Source: Brachyspira sp. G79
Lineage (GTDB): Bacteria > Spirochaetota > Brachyspiria > Brachyspirales > Brachyspiraceae
NCBI RefSeq assembly: GCF_002379365.1
Contig: NZ_JQIU01000008.1
Coordinates: 411,936 to 444,993, forward strand
Direction of reading: 5' to 3'
Length of the DNA stretch: 33,058 nucleotides
Positions 1 to 9,300 of the stretch are shown here, one piece after another. The notes below the pieces were generated by a model. That model saw only the letters and a list, made by a program, of their open reading frames with translations, searched no databases and was not told where the DNA came from. Each line of letters starts with the position of its first letter. Position 1 is the stretch's first letter. The position numbers were made by a program, and so were the translations under genes.

Positions 1-393
1 TTAGAATATTTTGACAAAGCATTAGAATTAGACAAAAATTATTCAAAGGCATATTATAATAGAGGTATATCAAAAGTTAATTTAAAATTATATGAAGAAG
101 CTGTAAATGATTTTTATAAGGTTATATAGTTAGAACCAAAAAATTTTAATTCTTACTTTCGACTAGCTTATGCTAAGCTAAAATTAAAATTGTATGAAGA
201 AGCAATAGAATATTATGATAAATATTTAGATTGTGATAATATATCAAATGAGGTGTATTTTTATAGAGGATTTGCTAAATATAAATTGTCAGATTATAAA
301 AATGCAGTAAAAGATTTTGATAAAGCTGATAATAATATTAAAGTTATTGTATTAAAAATGATTTCAAAAATTAAGTCTATATTAAAAAAATAA
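1..393 (+). pseudogene. TPR-repeat protein, 3' part, interrupted by an in-frame TAG
   Basis: The reading frame is open from base 1 to the TAA at 391-393 except for a TAG at 127-129. Both sides of that TAG read as tetratricopeptide repeats in the same frame: before it, residues such as YYNRGISKVNLKLYEEA; after it, LEPKNFNSYFRLAYAKLKL, then YEEAIEYYDKYLD and YFYRGFAKYKLSDYKNA. The TAG falls where TPR proteins usually have a Glu, Gln or Lys before LEP, so a single base change from GAG, CAG or AAG explains it. The gene starts outside the window. Restart downstream is possible only from a TTG at 190, with no good ribosome binding site seen. TPR proteins are protein-protein interaction scaffolds; no specific partner can be named. 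A sequencing error at the TAG is the alternative to true decay. Confidence 0.75.
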
Positions 394-426
394 AAAAGCG
401 AAAGATTTTTTTAATCTTTCGCTTTT
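394..426. terminator. Bidirectional rho-independent terminator
   Basis: A perfect 14-bp stem (394-407 with 413-426) with a TTTTT loop begins directly after the TPR gene's TAA. The stem holds a GCGAAAGA core flanked by A-runs on one side and T-runs on the other, so it can end transcription in both directions. It separates the converging TPR gene (+) and chemoreceptor gene (-). Confidence 0.88.
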
Positions 427-440
427 AATTTTATTAAATA

Positions 441-2600
441 TTAAAATGATTCAAAACCATCTGAAGTATCTTTAGAAGTATCAAATGTATTTCCAAACTC
501 ATTATCTTTTACAGTTTTTGAAGAAACCTGCGGTGTTATTTTTTCCTCATGATGTTTTTTTATAGGGCTTTTCAATTCAGGTCTTTTTAATTCTGTTCTT
601 TCAGAGGAGCTTGGAGATTTAGAAGCAGAACTTGATTTTGAGGCAGCAGGTTTATTTTCCTGAACAGCTTTAGAATCAGTTGTAGGAGAAGATTTTTTTC
701 TTTCTACTTTTGTGATGTTCTTTTTAACATTACTTCCTCTTAATTTGAAAAATTCCATAGCAGTTACCAATTCTTCCGCTTGTGAGAATAAAGCTTCAGA
801 AGCAGCTGTAGATTCCTCTACTAAAGCAGCATTTTGCTGAGTAGTCATATCCATTTGAGTAATAGCTATATTAACTTGATCGACACCAGCCTGCTGTTCC
901 ATAGCTGTAGAACTTAAATCCTGCATAATTTTAGCAGTTTCTTCTATTTGAGCTCTCAAGTTTTGGAATATTTCTTTTGATTCTCTTGCAGTTTCAGTAG
1001 CAGCAGCAATTTTCTCTTCAGAATCAGCAACCAAAGTAGTAATATCTTTAACAGAAGTTTGGGTAGTTTGAGCTAAGTTTCTAACTTCAGAAGCAACAAC
1101 AGCAAAACCTCTTCCTTGTTCTCCAGCACGTGCAGCCTCAACAGCAGCATTAAGAGCAAGTATGTTAGTTTGGAATGCTATATCTTCAATTATTTTTGTA
1201 ATAGCACTGATTTTTGAACTAGATTCATATACAGCTTCAATATTCTGAGTACTTTCTTCGATAATTCTTCCAGCTTCTTCAATAGCCTTTTTAGAATTAA
1301 TCATCATGTTATTACCTTCTAGAGTATGTTCAGCAGAAGATTTAATTGTAGAAGCAATCTCTTCCATAGATGAAGCAGTTTCTTCAAGTCCTGAAGCCTG
1401 ATTTTCTGTTCTGTTTGATAAATCTATATTACCTTGTGCCACTTCATTAGCAGATGCTTTTACTGTATAGGCACTGTCATATACTATTCTTACCTTTTCA
1501 TTTAATTGATCCAATATATTTATTAAAGCAAGAGCTATTTCTCCAAACTCATCTTTTCTGTTTTCAAATCCAGGAGGTGTAGACCAGCTAAGATCACCTT
1601 TTGAAAGACTAGTTAAATCTACAGCAAGAAGATGCAGGATAGTAGTTATTTTGCTTATATAGAATACTATAACTATAGAAGCTATAATAAGTATTGCTAT
1701 TGTACCAATAACAGCATATTTTTTCATAGTGTTTATATGAGCAAATAATTCGTCAGATTCTATACTCATAACAACAGTCCAGCCTGATACAGGTTCTTTA
1801 TAAAAAGTAGCTATAGAGTCTTTACCATTGAAAGGAGATTTAAACTCATAATATCCAGATTCATTTGCAACTGCATATTGTATATAATCAGCATTTCTTA
1901 AAACTTCACTTCTTACATGTGATGGAACAGGGTCAGCTATAATCCATCTTTCAGGGTCTACAATAAATGGGTGTCCAGTATTTCCAAATTTTACAAGATT
2001 TAATTCTTTATCTATAAATCCTAGCCAATCTATCATTGTTGATATAGCACCAACTACACTTCCAGCTGAGTTTTTTATAGGAGAGAAAACTTTTACTACA
2101 TATTTAGTATTGTCAGCAGGTGAAAGATCTACTGTAGAAAGTACAGCAGATTGACCAGCCATAACCTTTTGCCATAATTCCATTCCGCTAAAATTTCTTG
2201 TACTTGAAGAATTAACTATTTTTCCATCTAAACTATCAGCTACAACATTACCAGTAGAATCTAATACTACAATACCCTCTATATTACTATTATTTGATAC
2301 AACGCTTTTAAGACTGGTTTCAAGAACAGCTCTATTTTCTGGTGTTCTATCTTGAAGAAATGTAATTAATTGTGGATATCCTCTGCTTATGGCTTCAGAT
2401 GTATATATAGATTGTTCTAACCATACATTTATCATTCTTGCATATACTTTAGTAGTAGATTCAAATCCAAATATAGCAGAACTTCTAATACCTTGAGAAC
2501 CTATCCTAATAAGAAGTGTAACCAATATAATTGTCATTACAGTAACAAGCAGCATTACGAAAAAAGGTATTTTTACCTTCAAGGATTGCAATTTTCTCAC
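441..2600 (-). CDS. Methyl-accepting chemotaxis protein with double-Cache sensor
   Basis: Transmembrane chemoreceptor of about 719 residues that senses a small ligand outside the cytoplasmic membrane and controls the CheA kinase. There is a first membrane helix at about residues 11-33, an extracellular Cache-type domain to about 290, a second helix at about 293-317, a HAMP linker, then a long methyl-accepting coiled coil. The conserved signalling tip (EDIAFQTNILALNAAVEAAR, then GRGFAVVASEVR) lies at about 468-508. A Ser/Lys/Pro-rich tail of roughly 80 residues ends in GFESF, resembling the tethering pentapeptide that CheR and CheB bind in other bacteria. The start chosen is GTG at 2600, seven bases after a GGAG; the upstream TTG at 2606 is only one base from that GGAG. 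It has its own promoter and appears monocistronic. Ligand unknown. Confidence 0.93.
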   Translation of the reverse strand: MRKLQSLKVKIPFFVMLLVTVMTIILVTLLIRIGSQGIRSSAIFGFESTTKVYARMINVWLEQSIYTSEAISRGYPQLITFLQDRTPENRAVLETSLKSVVSNNSNIEGIVVLDSTGNVVADSLDGKIVNSSSTRNFSGMELWQKVMAGQSAVLSTVDLSPADNTKYVVKVFSPIKNSAGSVVGAISTMIDWLGFIDKELNLVKFGNTGHPFIVDPERWIIADPVPSHVRSEVLRNADYIQYAVANESGYYEFKSPFNGKDSIATFYKEPVSGWTVVMSIESDELFAHINTMKKYAVIGTIAILIIASIVIVFYISKITTILHLLAVDLTSLSKGDLSWSTPPGFENRKDEFGEIALALINILDQLNEKVRIVYDSAYTVKASANEVAQGNIDLSNRTENQASGLEETASSMEEIASTIKSSAEHTLEGNNMMINSKKAIEEAGRIIEESTQNIEAVYESSSKISAITKIIEDIAFQTNILALNAAVEAARAGEQGRGFAVVASEVRNLAQTTQTSVKDITTLVADSEEKIAAATETARESKEIFQNLRAQIEETAKIMQDLSSTAMEQQAGVDQVNIAITQMDMTTQQNAALVEESTAASEALFSQAEELVTAMEFFKLRGSNVKKNITKVERKKSSPTTDSKAVQENKPAASKSSSASKSPSSSERTELKRPELKSPIKKHHEEKITPQVSSKTVKDNEFGNTFDTSKDTSDGFESF

Positions 2601-2626
2601 TTTCAAACTCCAACGATTTTTCGATT

Positions 2627-2651
2627 ATGTTAAAAAATAATATATTAACAT
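2627..2651. promoter_or_regulatory. ATGTTAA-N11-TTAACAT inverted repeat
   Basis: Seven-base arms ATGTTAA (2627-2633) and TTAACAT (2645-2651) flank 11 bases in the untranslated leader of the chemoreceptor gene. The same arms recur in other intergenic regions here. Function is not known; an operator is a guess. Confidence 0.3.
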
Positions 2652-2654
2652 TCT

Positions 2655-2685
2655 TATATAATAACAATATTTTTTATGAAGTCAA
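2655..2685 (-). promoter_or_regulatory. Promoter of the chemoreceptor gene
   Basis: On the minus strand TTGACT (2685-2680) is followed after 16 bases by TATTAT (2663-2658), or after 19 bases by TATATA (2660-2655). It lies about 55 bases upstream of the GTG start. A pair of ATGTTAA/TTAACAT arms (2627-2651) lies just downstream of the -10. Confidence 0.6.
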
Positions 2686-2746
2686 GATATATTTTTTACA
2701 TAGCATATAAATTATCGTGAAAATACTACTTATTTTTTAAAAAAAA

Positions 2747-3427
2747 TTACATTTTTTTATATTCGGCTTCGCTTTTCCTTACATATAAGGGTAGAAGAGA
2801 AAATACATTATCAAATTTTTTATTTGATGATAATTTTATAGTTTTTGACGCTTTTATGATGTTGTATGAATTATCTAATTTGTTTATATTATAATTTTTT
2901 AAATTTTCTATGAAAAAGTCATAATTTTTTGAAAATCCATCTCCGCATAAAGTGATATTTTTATCTGAGGTTTTGATAGAGTTAATTATATCTATAAACT
3001 GCTGATAGGTGAGGTCGGCATTTTCTGTTATTTTTTCGTTATTATTATATATATTGGCATAAACGCTGCCTTTTCTGGCATCTATCATAGCTGCTTTTAT
3101 ACCTGTTTTTTCAGATATATTTTCATATAAAGTTTCTAAACTTGAAATTCCAACTATAGGTATGTTTTTTGCATAGCATATAGTTTTTATTGTGGCAAAT
3201 GCTATTCTTAAGGCTGTAAATGAACCTGGACCTATACCTAATGCTATATATGATATATTATCTAATGTTAAGTTGTTATCAGTTAAAAAATTGTGAAGCA
3301 CTGGTAGTAGCTCTTCATTATGGTTTTTTACATTTTCTTTATTGTATTCTATTATAGAATTATCTTCTTTTTGAATAGCTATGGAAAAGCTAGTAGATAC
3401 TGTATCGAATGCTAGTATATTTCTCAT
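2747..3427 (-). CDS. tsaB: tRNA threonylcarbamoyladenosine biosynthesis protein TsaB
   Basis: Inactive ASKHA-fold paralogue that forms the scaffold of the TsaB-TsaD-TsaE complex adding threonylcarbamoyl to A37 of ANN-decoding tRNAs. At 226 residues it matches the usual family length. Family hallmarks are the N-terminal LAFDTVSTSFSIAI strand pair and the glycine-rich stretch GIGPGSFTALRIAFATIK at about residues 64-81, followed by VGISSLETL. The C-terminal PLYVRKSEAEYKK is also typical. Its ATG overlaps the TGA of the upstream DUF327 gene by four bases (ATGA), so the two are translationally coupled in one operon. Confidence 0.93.
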   Translation of the reverse strand: MRNILAFDTVSTSFSIAIQKEDNSIIEYNKENVKNHNEELLPVLHNFLTDNNLTLDNISYIALGIGPGSFTALRIAFATIKTICYAKNIPIVGISSLETLYENISEKTGIKAAMIDARKGSVYANIYNNNEKITENADLTYQQFIDIINSIKTSDKNITLCGDGFSKNYDFFIENLKNYNINKLDNSYNIIKASKTIKLSSNKKFDNVFSLLPLYVRKSEAEYKKM

Positions 3428-3891
3428 GACATTAAATCTAATACTAATCCTTTAAGACGCATTACCTTATTTGCTATGGCTATATGGTTTTTCTGCTCTG
3501 TCATAATTAATTTATATAATGAATCAAGTTCTTCATTAATTTTTGAAACAACCTGATATTCACGTCCTCTTCTCATATATGATGATACTATTCTTATCCT
3601 GTAGGCATCTTTTACTAATTTGTCAGTTAATGATCTTATTAAGTCTCTGAATTTTTGAAAGTCTTTTATATTGGCACTTTTTTCTAGTAGGTTTCCAGCA
3701 TCGTATATTTGTCTTTTTAATTCGTCTAATTCATAAGAGTATCTTTTTATTTCTTTTTCTTCTTCAAGCATTGTAGCAAATGGAGATGATGATACAGCTA
3801 CTTTCATAGATGAAGCCATTGAAGCATCTTGAGAAGTCATAAGTATACTATTTAAATTCATCTCTCTGTTTCTTCTGTCTTGAACTCTCAT
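3424..3891 (-). CDS. YaaR/DUF327 family protein
   Basis: A 155-residue soluble, strongly helical protein, recognised as the DUF327 (YaaR-like) family from its length, charged helices and the segment around residues 95-120 (DAYRIRIVSSYMRRGREY). The family is widespread in Firmicutes and spirochaetes, with no settled function. The ATG at 3891 has a GGAG eight bases upstream; a second Met at residue 11 is possible but lacks such a site. It is the first gene of the operon with tsaB and diverges from the yggS gene. Confidence 0.8.
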   Translation of the reverse strand: MRVQDRRNREMNLNSILMTSQDASMASSMKVAVSSSPFATMLEEEKEIKRYSYELDELKRQIYDAGNLLEKSANIKDFQKFRDLIRSLTDKLVKDAYRIRIVSSYMRRGREYQVVSKINEELDSLYKLIMTEQKNHIAIANKVMRLKGLVLDLMS

Positions 3892-3936
3892 TTATTTTTT
3901 CTCCATAATTTCAAAATTAAATTAATTAAATGTATT

Positions 3937-3951
3937 ATGTTAACTTAACAT
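3937..3951. promoter_or_regulatory. Perfect palindrome ATGTTAA-C-TTAACAT
   Basis: Seven-base perfect arms around a single C, in the 244-bp region between the divergent DUF327/tsaB operon and yggS, 46 bases upstream of the DUF327 start. Its position fits an operator for the DUF327 operon. The arms match those near 2627, 9527 and 25222. Confidence 0.4.
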
Positions 3952-4076
3952 GAAATCAATAAAATATCAATATACTATAAATCGTATTTTTATTATTTTG
4001 CTTTACTATTTTATTTATTGTTAATATATGTATTGTTATTTAGTGTTTTTATAAAATTGTGGTTTATTGTAGTTTA

Positions 4077-4103
4077 TTGAAAAAAAATAAAAAGATTTAT
4101 AAT
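4077..4103 (+). promoter_or_regulatory. Possible promoter of yggS
   Basis: TTGAAA (4077-4082) and a perfect TATAAT (4098-4103) with a short 15-base spacer, 33 bases upstream of the ATG at 4136. The rest of the 3892-4135 intergenic region is AT-rich without other convincing signals apart from the palindrome at 3937. Confidence 0.5.
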
Positions 4104-4135
4104 AAAACAAGGTATTTATTTGCAGGCGTTTTATT

Positions 4136-4852
4136 ATGAACAGAGATGAAATTTTAAAAAGATATAATTTGATAGAAGATAATATTAACAGAGTAAAAGA
4201 GAAGTATAATATAAATTATGATGTAAGTTTGGTAGCGGTAAGTAAATATTCTTCTATTGAAACAATAAAAGAGTTTTTATCATTAAACATAGACTTGCCA
4301 TTGGGAGAGAGTAAGGCACAGAGTTTGAGAGATAGGGTAGGGGAGATAGGTAAAATAAAAGACAATGTAAAATGGCACTTTATAGGACGCATACAAAGCA
4401 ATAAAGTAAAATATATAGTAAGATATGCAGATTTGATACAGAGTGTAGATTCTATAGAGATAGCAGAATGTATAAATAAAGAGGCATTAAAAAATAATAA
4501 AATACAAAATATACTGCTTCAGTTTAATATAAGCGATGAAGACCAGAAGGGCGGATTTACGGCAGATGACTATATATGGGTATATGAGAATATTATCAAA
4601 ATGCCTAATGTATCAGTAAAAGGATTAATGGCAATAGGAAAAGACACAGAGGATACTGCTATTATAGAGGAAGAATTCGAGCGTCTTAACATAATATATA
4701 AGGAAATAAATAAAAAATATAATAACGCTTTATCAATTCTTTCTATGGGTATGTCATCTGACTATGAGCTAGCCATAAAGCATGGTTCAAATATGGTTAG
4801 AATAGGCAGCAGCTTTTTGGGCAATTTTTTAAATATTTTTGATTTTTCATAA
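4136..4852 (+). CDS. YggS family PLP-binding homeostasis protein
   Basis: Cytoplasmic pyridoxal-phosphate-binding protein of the YggS/PLPBP family (alanine-racemase-like barrel without racemase activity), which buffers PLP and affects amino-acid metabolism. Evidence: the PLP lysine in LVAVSKYSS (Lys37), WHFIGRIQSNKVKYI, the QSVDSIEIA strand, LMAIG, and the C-terminal phosphate-binding segment LSMGMSSDYELAIKHGSNMVRIGS. At 238 residues it is of usual length. The usual GENY/GENR loop reads GESK here. The ATG at 4136 follows an AGG about nine bases upstream. Only 21 bases separate its stop from hsdS copy 1, so this promoter may also transcribe that hsdS. Confidence 0.92.
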   Translation: MNRDEILKRYNLIEDNINRVKEKYNINYDVSLVAVSKYSSIETIKEFLSLNIDLPLGESKAQSLRDRVGEIGKIKDNVKWHFIGRIQSNKVKYIVRYADLIQSVDSIEIAECINKEALKNNKIQNILLQFNISDEDQKGGFTADDYIWVYENIIKMPNVSVKGLMAIGKDTEDTAIIEEEFERLNIIYKEINKKYNNALSILSMGMSSDYELAIKHGSNMVRIGSSFLGNFLNIFDFS

Positions 4853-4873
4853 TGTAATTAGAGGTTTTAAATA

Positions 4874-4921
4874 ATGAAAAAAAATCAAAAAGAATGGCAG
4901 GAAGTTAGGCTAGGGGATATA
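4874..4921 (+). repeat. Inverted repeat N (hsdS 5' end), copy 1
   Basis: 48 bp starting at the hsdS ATG, matching 11774-11821 in opposite orientation with one mismatch. Inversion here would exchange complete hsdS genes between the two loci. Confidence 0.85.
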
Positions 4922-6124
4922 GTATATTTCAATCCTACAGAAAAACTGATAAAAGGTAACAATTATAAAAAAATATCTATGGATTGTTTGATACCAAAAA
5001 CAAGAAAAATAGAAAATTATGAAATTAATATATTTAATGGAGGATCAAAATTTAGAAATGGAGATACTTTAATGGCGAGAATTACTCCATGTTTAGAAAA
5101 TGGAAAAACTGCACAAGTATCTATATTAGAGGAAAATGAAATTGCTTTTGGTTCAACAGAATTTATAGTTTTAAGAGAAAAAGAAAATATTAGTGATAAT
5201 AATTTTATATATTATCTTTTTAATACAGATTATATAAGAAACATAGCAATAAAATCTATGACAGGTACATCAGGACGCCAAAGAGTTCAAGAAGATGTTT
5301 TAAAAAATCTTATTATAAAACTCCCGCCGCTGGAAGAACAAAAGAAAATCGCCTCCATACTCTCATCGCTTGACGACAAAATCGAACTCAATAACCGTAT
5401 GAATAAAATACTTGAAGATATGGCACAGACTATTTTTAAGGAATGGTTTGTCAATTTCAACTTTCCTAACGAAGAGGGCAAACCATATAAAGATAGCGGC
5501 GGCAAGATGATAGAAAGCGAGCTAGGGAATATACCAGAAGGCTGGAAAGTTGGTATTATCAAAGATATATCTAAAGAAGTTATATGCGGTAAAACTCCTC
5601 CAACTAAAGACGAAGAAAATTACGGTGATTATATGCCTTTTATAACAATACCAGATATGCATAATAATACTTTTATAATAAAAAGTGAAAGGTATTTATC
5701 GAATAAAGGAGTTAATACTCAAATAAACAAAACTGTACCTGAAAATAGTATTTGTGTTAGCTGTATAGCAACTGTTGGGCTTGTTTCTTTAACTTCTGAA
5801 AATTCACAAACTAATCAGCAGATTAATACAATAATACCAAAAAAAGATATAAGTTCTTATTGGGTTTATTTCTATATGAAAAATATATCTAATATTATTA
5901 TTAATTATGCATCTGGAGGAACTACAACTTTAAATTTGAATAAATCATTATTTGAGAAAATTAATATAATCATTCCTGAAATTTCTATTTTAGTTACATT
6001 TAATAACAATATAAAATCTATATTTGACATGATTAAATCTAATCAAATAGAAAACCAGAAACTTGCTTCTATTCGCGATACGCTATTGCCTAGGCTTATG
6101 AGCGGGGAGATTAGGGTCAAATAG
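4874..6124 (+). CDS. hsdS: Type I restriction-modification specificity subunit HsdS (copy 1)
   Basis: DNA-recognition subunit of a type I restriction-modification complex (416 residues): target-recognition domain 1 at about residues 17-147, central conserved helical region at about 148-226 (KLPPLEEQKKIASILSSLDD, then MAQTIFKEWFVNFNFPN), recognition domain 2 at about 227-390, and the distal conserved ending NQKLASIRDTLLPRLMSGEI. Each recognition domain reads one half of a bipartite site. The first 16 residues, the central region and the C-terminus match copy 2 at 10550-11821, whereas both recognition domains differ. A GAGG lies nine bases before the ATG. It follows yggS rather than hsdM, so it may be a storage copy or a weakly expressed alternative subunit. 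Confidence 0.95.
   Translation: MKKNQKEWQEVRLGDIVYFNPTEKLIKGNNYKKISMDCLIPKTRKIENYEINIFNGGSKFRNGDTLMARITPCLENGKTAQVSILEENEIAFGSTEFIVLREKENISDNNFIYYLFNTDYIRNIAIKSMTGTSGRQRVQEDVLKNLIIKLPPLEEQKKIASILSSLDDKIELNNRMNKILEDMAQTIFKEWFVNFNFPNEEGKPYKDSGGKMIESELGNIPEGWKVGIIKDISKEVICGKTPPTKDEENYGDYMPFITIPDMHNNTFIIKSERYLSNKGVNTQINKTVPENSICVSCIATVGLVSLTSENSQTNQQINTIIPKKDISSYWVYFYMKNISNIIINYASGGTTTLNLNKSLFEKINIIIPEISILVTFNNNIKSIFDMIKSNQIENQKLASIRDTLLPRLMSGEIRVK
5315..5550 (+). repeat. Inverted repeat M (hsdS central region), copy 1
   Basis: 236 bp covering codons of about residues 148-226. It aligns without gaps to the reverse complement of 11139-11374 with nine mismatches (about 96% identical). Inversion here would swap recognition domain 2 between the two hsdS genes. 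Confidence 0.92.
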
Positions 6125-6252
6125 TTTATTTATGAAGTTCTTTCACTCAGTGATACATACAGGCGTCATAAAGAAGTGGAGGCACGACTGTGTACTTCGG
6201 AGAGCTAGTCCACACAATTAATAAATAAAATTAGTTTTGAAACAATTATATT
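6050..6252 (+). repeat. Inverted repeat C (hsdS 3' end plus downstream), copy 1
   Basis: 203 bp running from the last 25 hsdS codons into non-coding DNA. It aligns without gaps to the reverse complement of 10422-10624. Only 6076 (a synonymous third-position C/G) and 6246 (T/G) differ. Conservation of the non-coding half argues for recent gene conversion or inversion rather than protein selection. Confidence 0.95.
6189..6216 (-). repeat. 28-nt TGTGTGGACTAGC element, copy in repeat C (1)
   Basis: On the minus strand: TGTGTGGACTAGC, four variable bases, CGAA, one variable base, TACACA. The ends TGTGT and ACACA are inverted. A diverged third copy stands at 15427-15454, outside the hsdS locus, so this is a dispersed sequence rather than part of hsdS. 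Confidence 0.6.
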
Positions 6253-6329
6253 CCTGCCTCAATGACAAAATGCTAAATTAAAATTAAATAATTTATTTGA
6301 CTTTATATAAAATAAATATACACTATATA

Positions 6330-6342
6330 CTATACAGTATAG
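6330..6342 (+). promoter_or_regulatory. CTATAC-A-GTATAG dyad overlapping the hsdR ribosome binding site
   Basis: A perfect six-base inverted repeat around one A, whose right arm runs into the AGGAG (6341-6345) preceding the hsdR ATG at 6354. It could be an operator or a small hairpin limiting hsdR translation. Upstream, TTGACT at 6297 has no -10 at proper spacing, so the hsdR promoter is not assigned. Confidence 0.35.
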
Positions 6343-6353
6343 GAGTCTTATTT

Positions 6354-9300
6354 ATGAAAAAGTATATGCACGAAAGTGATTTTGAAGTAACCGTTATTGA
6401 GATGATTCAAAACCTTGGGTATGAATATTATTATGGCGGGGACATCAGAGAAAATTTTCCCTCTATGAATAATACCAAAAATGTTGTTATTACTGAAGTA
6501 TTATATGACGCTCTTAAAAAAATTAACCCCAACGTTTCAGATAAGGCTATTAATGAGGCTATAAGAAAAATTACTAATCTTGAAGAAATTAATTATATAG
6601 ATAAAAACAAAACCTTTCAAAAATATCTCTCATTTGGAATAGAGGTTAATTATTTTGATAATGAAAATAAAGCAACATACATAAAATTAGCTGACTATGA
6701 CAATATAGAAAATAATTATTTTTATGTTGTTAATCAGCTTGTTATTATAAATATTGATAATAAAAGACCTGATGTAATAATATATTTAAATGGTATTCCT
6801 CTTGTTGTTATGGAGTTTAAAAATCCTGTTGAAGATTCTGAAACTATAGACGATGCATATTTGCAGTTAAAAAACTATATGGAGAATTGGATACCTAATC
6901 TTTTTTATTATAATGCTTTTTGTGTTATTACTGACGGCGTGAGGGCAGAAGTAGGCACTATTACCGCTGATAAAAGCAGATTTATTTCTTGGAAGAGAGA
7001 AAGCGAAGATATTGATATTATAGAGAAAAATGCTGATTTAAACAAACAGTATAAAACTTTAATTAATGGAATGCTTCAAAAAGAAAGATTTTTAAATATT
7101 CTTCATTATTTTGTTTTTTATGTGCAAAGTGGAAAAAAAGAAGGATTAAAAACATCTAAAATATTAGCAGCATATCATCAATACTTTGCTGTTAATAAAA
7201 TAATTAAAAATGTAAAAAAGGCATATTCAGATAAGACAACAAAAGCAGGTATTGTTTGGCATACCACAGGCTCTGGCAAATCTTTTACTATGCTTATGGC
7301 AGCAAAGGTTATATCTCAAGGTTTGTATAATCCTACAATAGTTATAATTACAGACAGAACAGAATTGGACGATCAATTATTTTCAACTTTTTCAAGTGCT
7401 ATAGATACATATTTAAAACAAACACCAAAGAAAATAGAGTCCAGAAAAGAACTTGTAAAAGAGTTAAAAGATATTAACGAAGGCGGTATAATATTTACAA
7501 CTCTTCAAAAGTTTGAGAGCTATGATAAGGCATTATCAAAAAGAAGTAATATTGTTTTAATTGTAGATGAGGCACACCGTTCGCATGACCTTGAAAAGTC
7601 TAAAATAGAAAAAGGACAAATAAAATATAATATGTCCAAATATATTAATGACGCTTTCCCCAATGCCATAAAAATAGGTTTTACAGGTACTCCTATAGAA
7701 AAAGAAGATAGAAATACAAGAGATGTTTTTGGGGATTATATTGATATTTTTGATATAACACAGTCAGTTGAAGATAATGTAACAGTGCCTATATATTATG
7801 AGGGTAGGGTAAACTATTTAAAACTTGATGAAACTAAATTAAAAAAAGCTGATGAAGAATACAGAATAATGCTTGAAAATAACGAGGCTTCAGAAGAGGC
7901 TATAGAAAAATCCAAAAAAGAACTCTCAAAAATGGATGCTGTACTAGGTTCTGATGCTGCAATAGATACTTTATGCAAAGATATAGTAGCACATTATGAA
8001 AAAAGAAAAAGTGTACTTATAGGAAAGGCATTTATAGTGGCATATTCGCGTCCTATAGGAATAGAAATATATAAAAAAATATTAGAGCTTAAACCAGAAT
8101 GGGAAGGCATGATAAAACCCGTAATGACTAGCACAAATAAAGACCCTGCAGATTGGGGTAAAATACTTGGAAGTAAATCATACAGAGAAAATTTGGCAGT
8201 TGAATTTAAAGATAAAACTTCAAACTTTAAAATAGCTGTGGTTGTAAGTATGTGGCTTACAGGTTTTGACGTTCCAGAGCTTGACACAATGTATATATAT
8301 AAGCCATTGGCAGATCATGATCTTATGCAGACAATATCGAGAATTAATAGGGTTTGCAAGGATAAAGATTCTGGGCTCATAGTTGATTATATAGGTATAG
8401 CTAATAATCTTAAAAAGTCTATGAAAGCATATACAAAAAGAGATAAAGAAAATTATGGTAATATGGATATAGCAAATACTGCATTACCAAAGTTTAAGGA
8501 TATTATTGCCCATATTAGAAATATTTTTAAAAATACTGATTATTCCAACTTTTACACTTGTTCAAGTACAGAAAGGTTAGAGCTTATAACTAAATTAGCC
8601 GATTATGTGTTTTCATTTGAAGAAAACGAAAAAAATGATTTTTTAGATAAGGCATCTGCATTAAAAAAAGCGGAAGCATTATGCAGAAGTATTATTTCAA
8701 GAGAAGAATCTGCAGAAACAGCATTGTATGAAGCGGTTAAAGTAATAATAACTAAAATGCAAAGTCATCAGAAATTATCATTAAGAGAGATTAATCAGAG
8801 AATAAATAAAATACTTGAAGGAAGTATACAAAGCGAAGGTATTATGAATATATTTGACGGCGAGAAGGATTCTAAAGATATATCTTTATTTGATAAAAAA
8901 TATTTAGCGTCTATTGCCAATATGAAGTATAAGAATATAGCATTAGAGGTATTAAATAAATTATTGAATGATAAAATAAAAGCATATTTAAAAGTAAACA
9001 TAATACAGTCCAATATGTTTTCAGATAGAATGAAAAAAATAATGGAAAAATATAATAATAAGGCCATAGATAATATAGAGGTAATAGATGAGCTTTTAAA
9101 TCTTGCTAATGACTTGGACAACCTAGAAAAAGAAGCAAAAATTTTGGGACTTACAAATGAAGAGAAAGCTATATATGATGCTATATGCAGTCCTATGAAT
9201 AATGGTTATAATAAAGAAGAAATAAAGAACATGGCTAAGGAATTGGCATTAATAGTGCAAAAGAACTCTGAAGATATAGATTGGCAGTATAAGGAATCTA

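Noticed and set aside
6125-6252. Conserved non-coding half of repeat C as an insertion-sequence remnant
   Set aside because: No transposase remnant, no target-site duplication, and the region is fully explained as part of the hsdS inverted repeat.
6297-6331. TTGACT at 6297 as the hsdR -35 box
   Set aside because: No -10-like hexamer at 16-19 bases; the TATACT-like sequences lie 21-23 bases away.
6297-6353. Upstream extension of hsdR to a TTG at 6297
   Set aside because: The extra residues are untypical and lack a ribosome binding site, while ATG 6354 has AGGAG eight bases before it.
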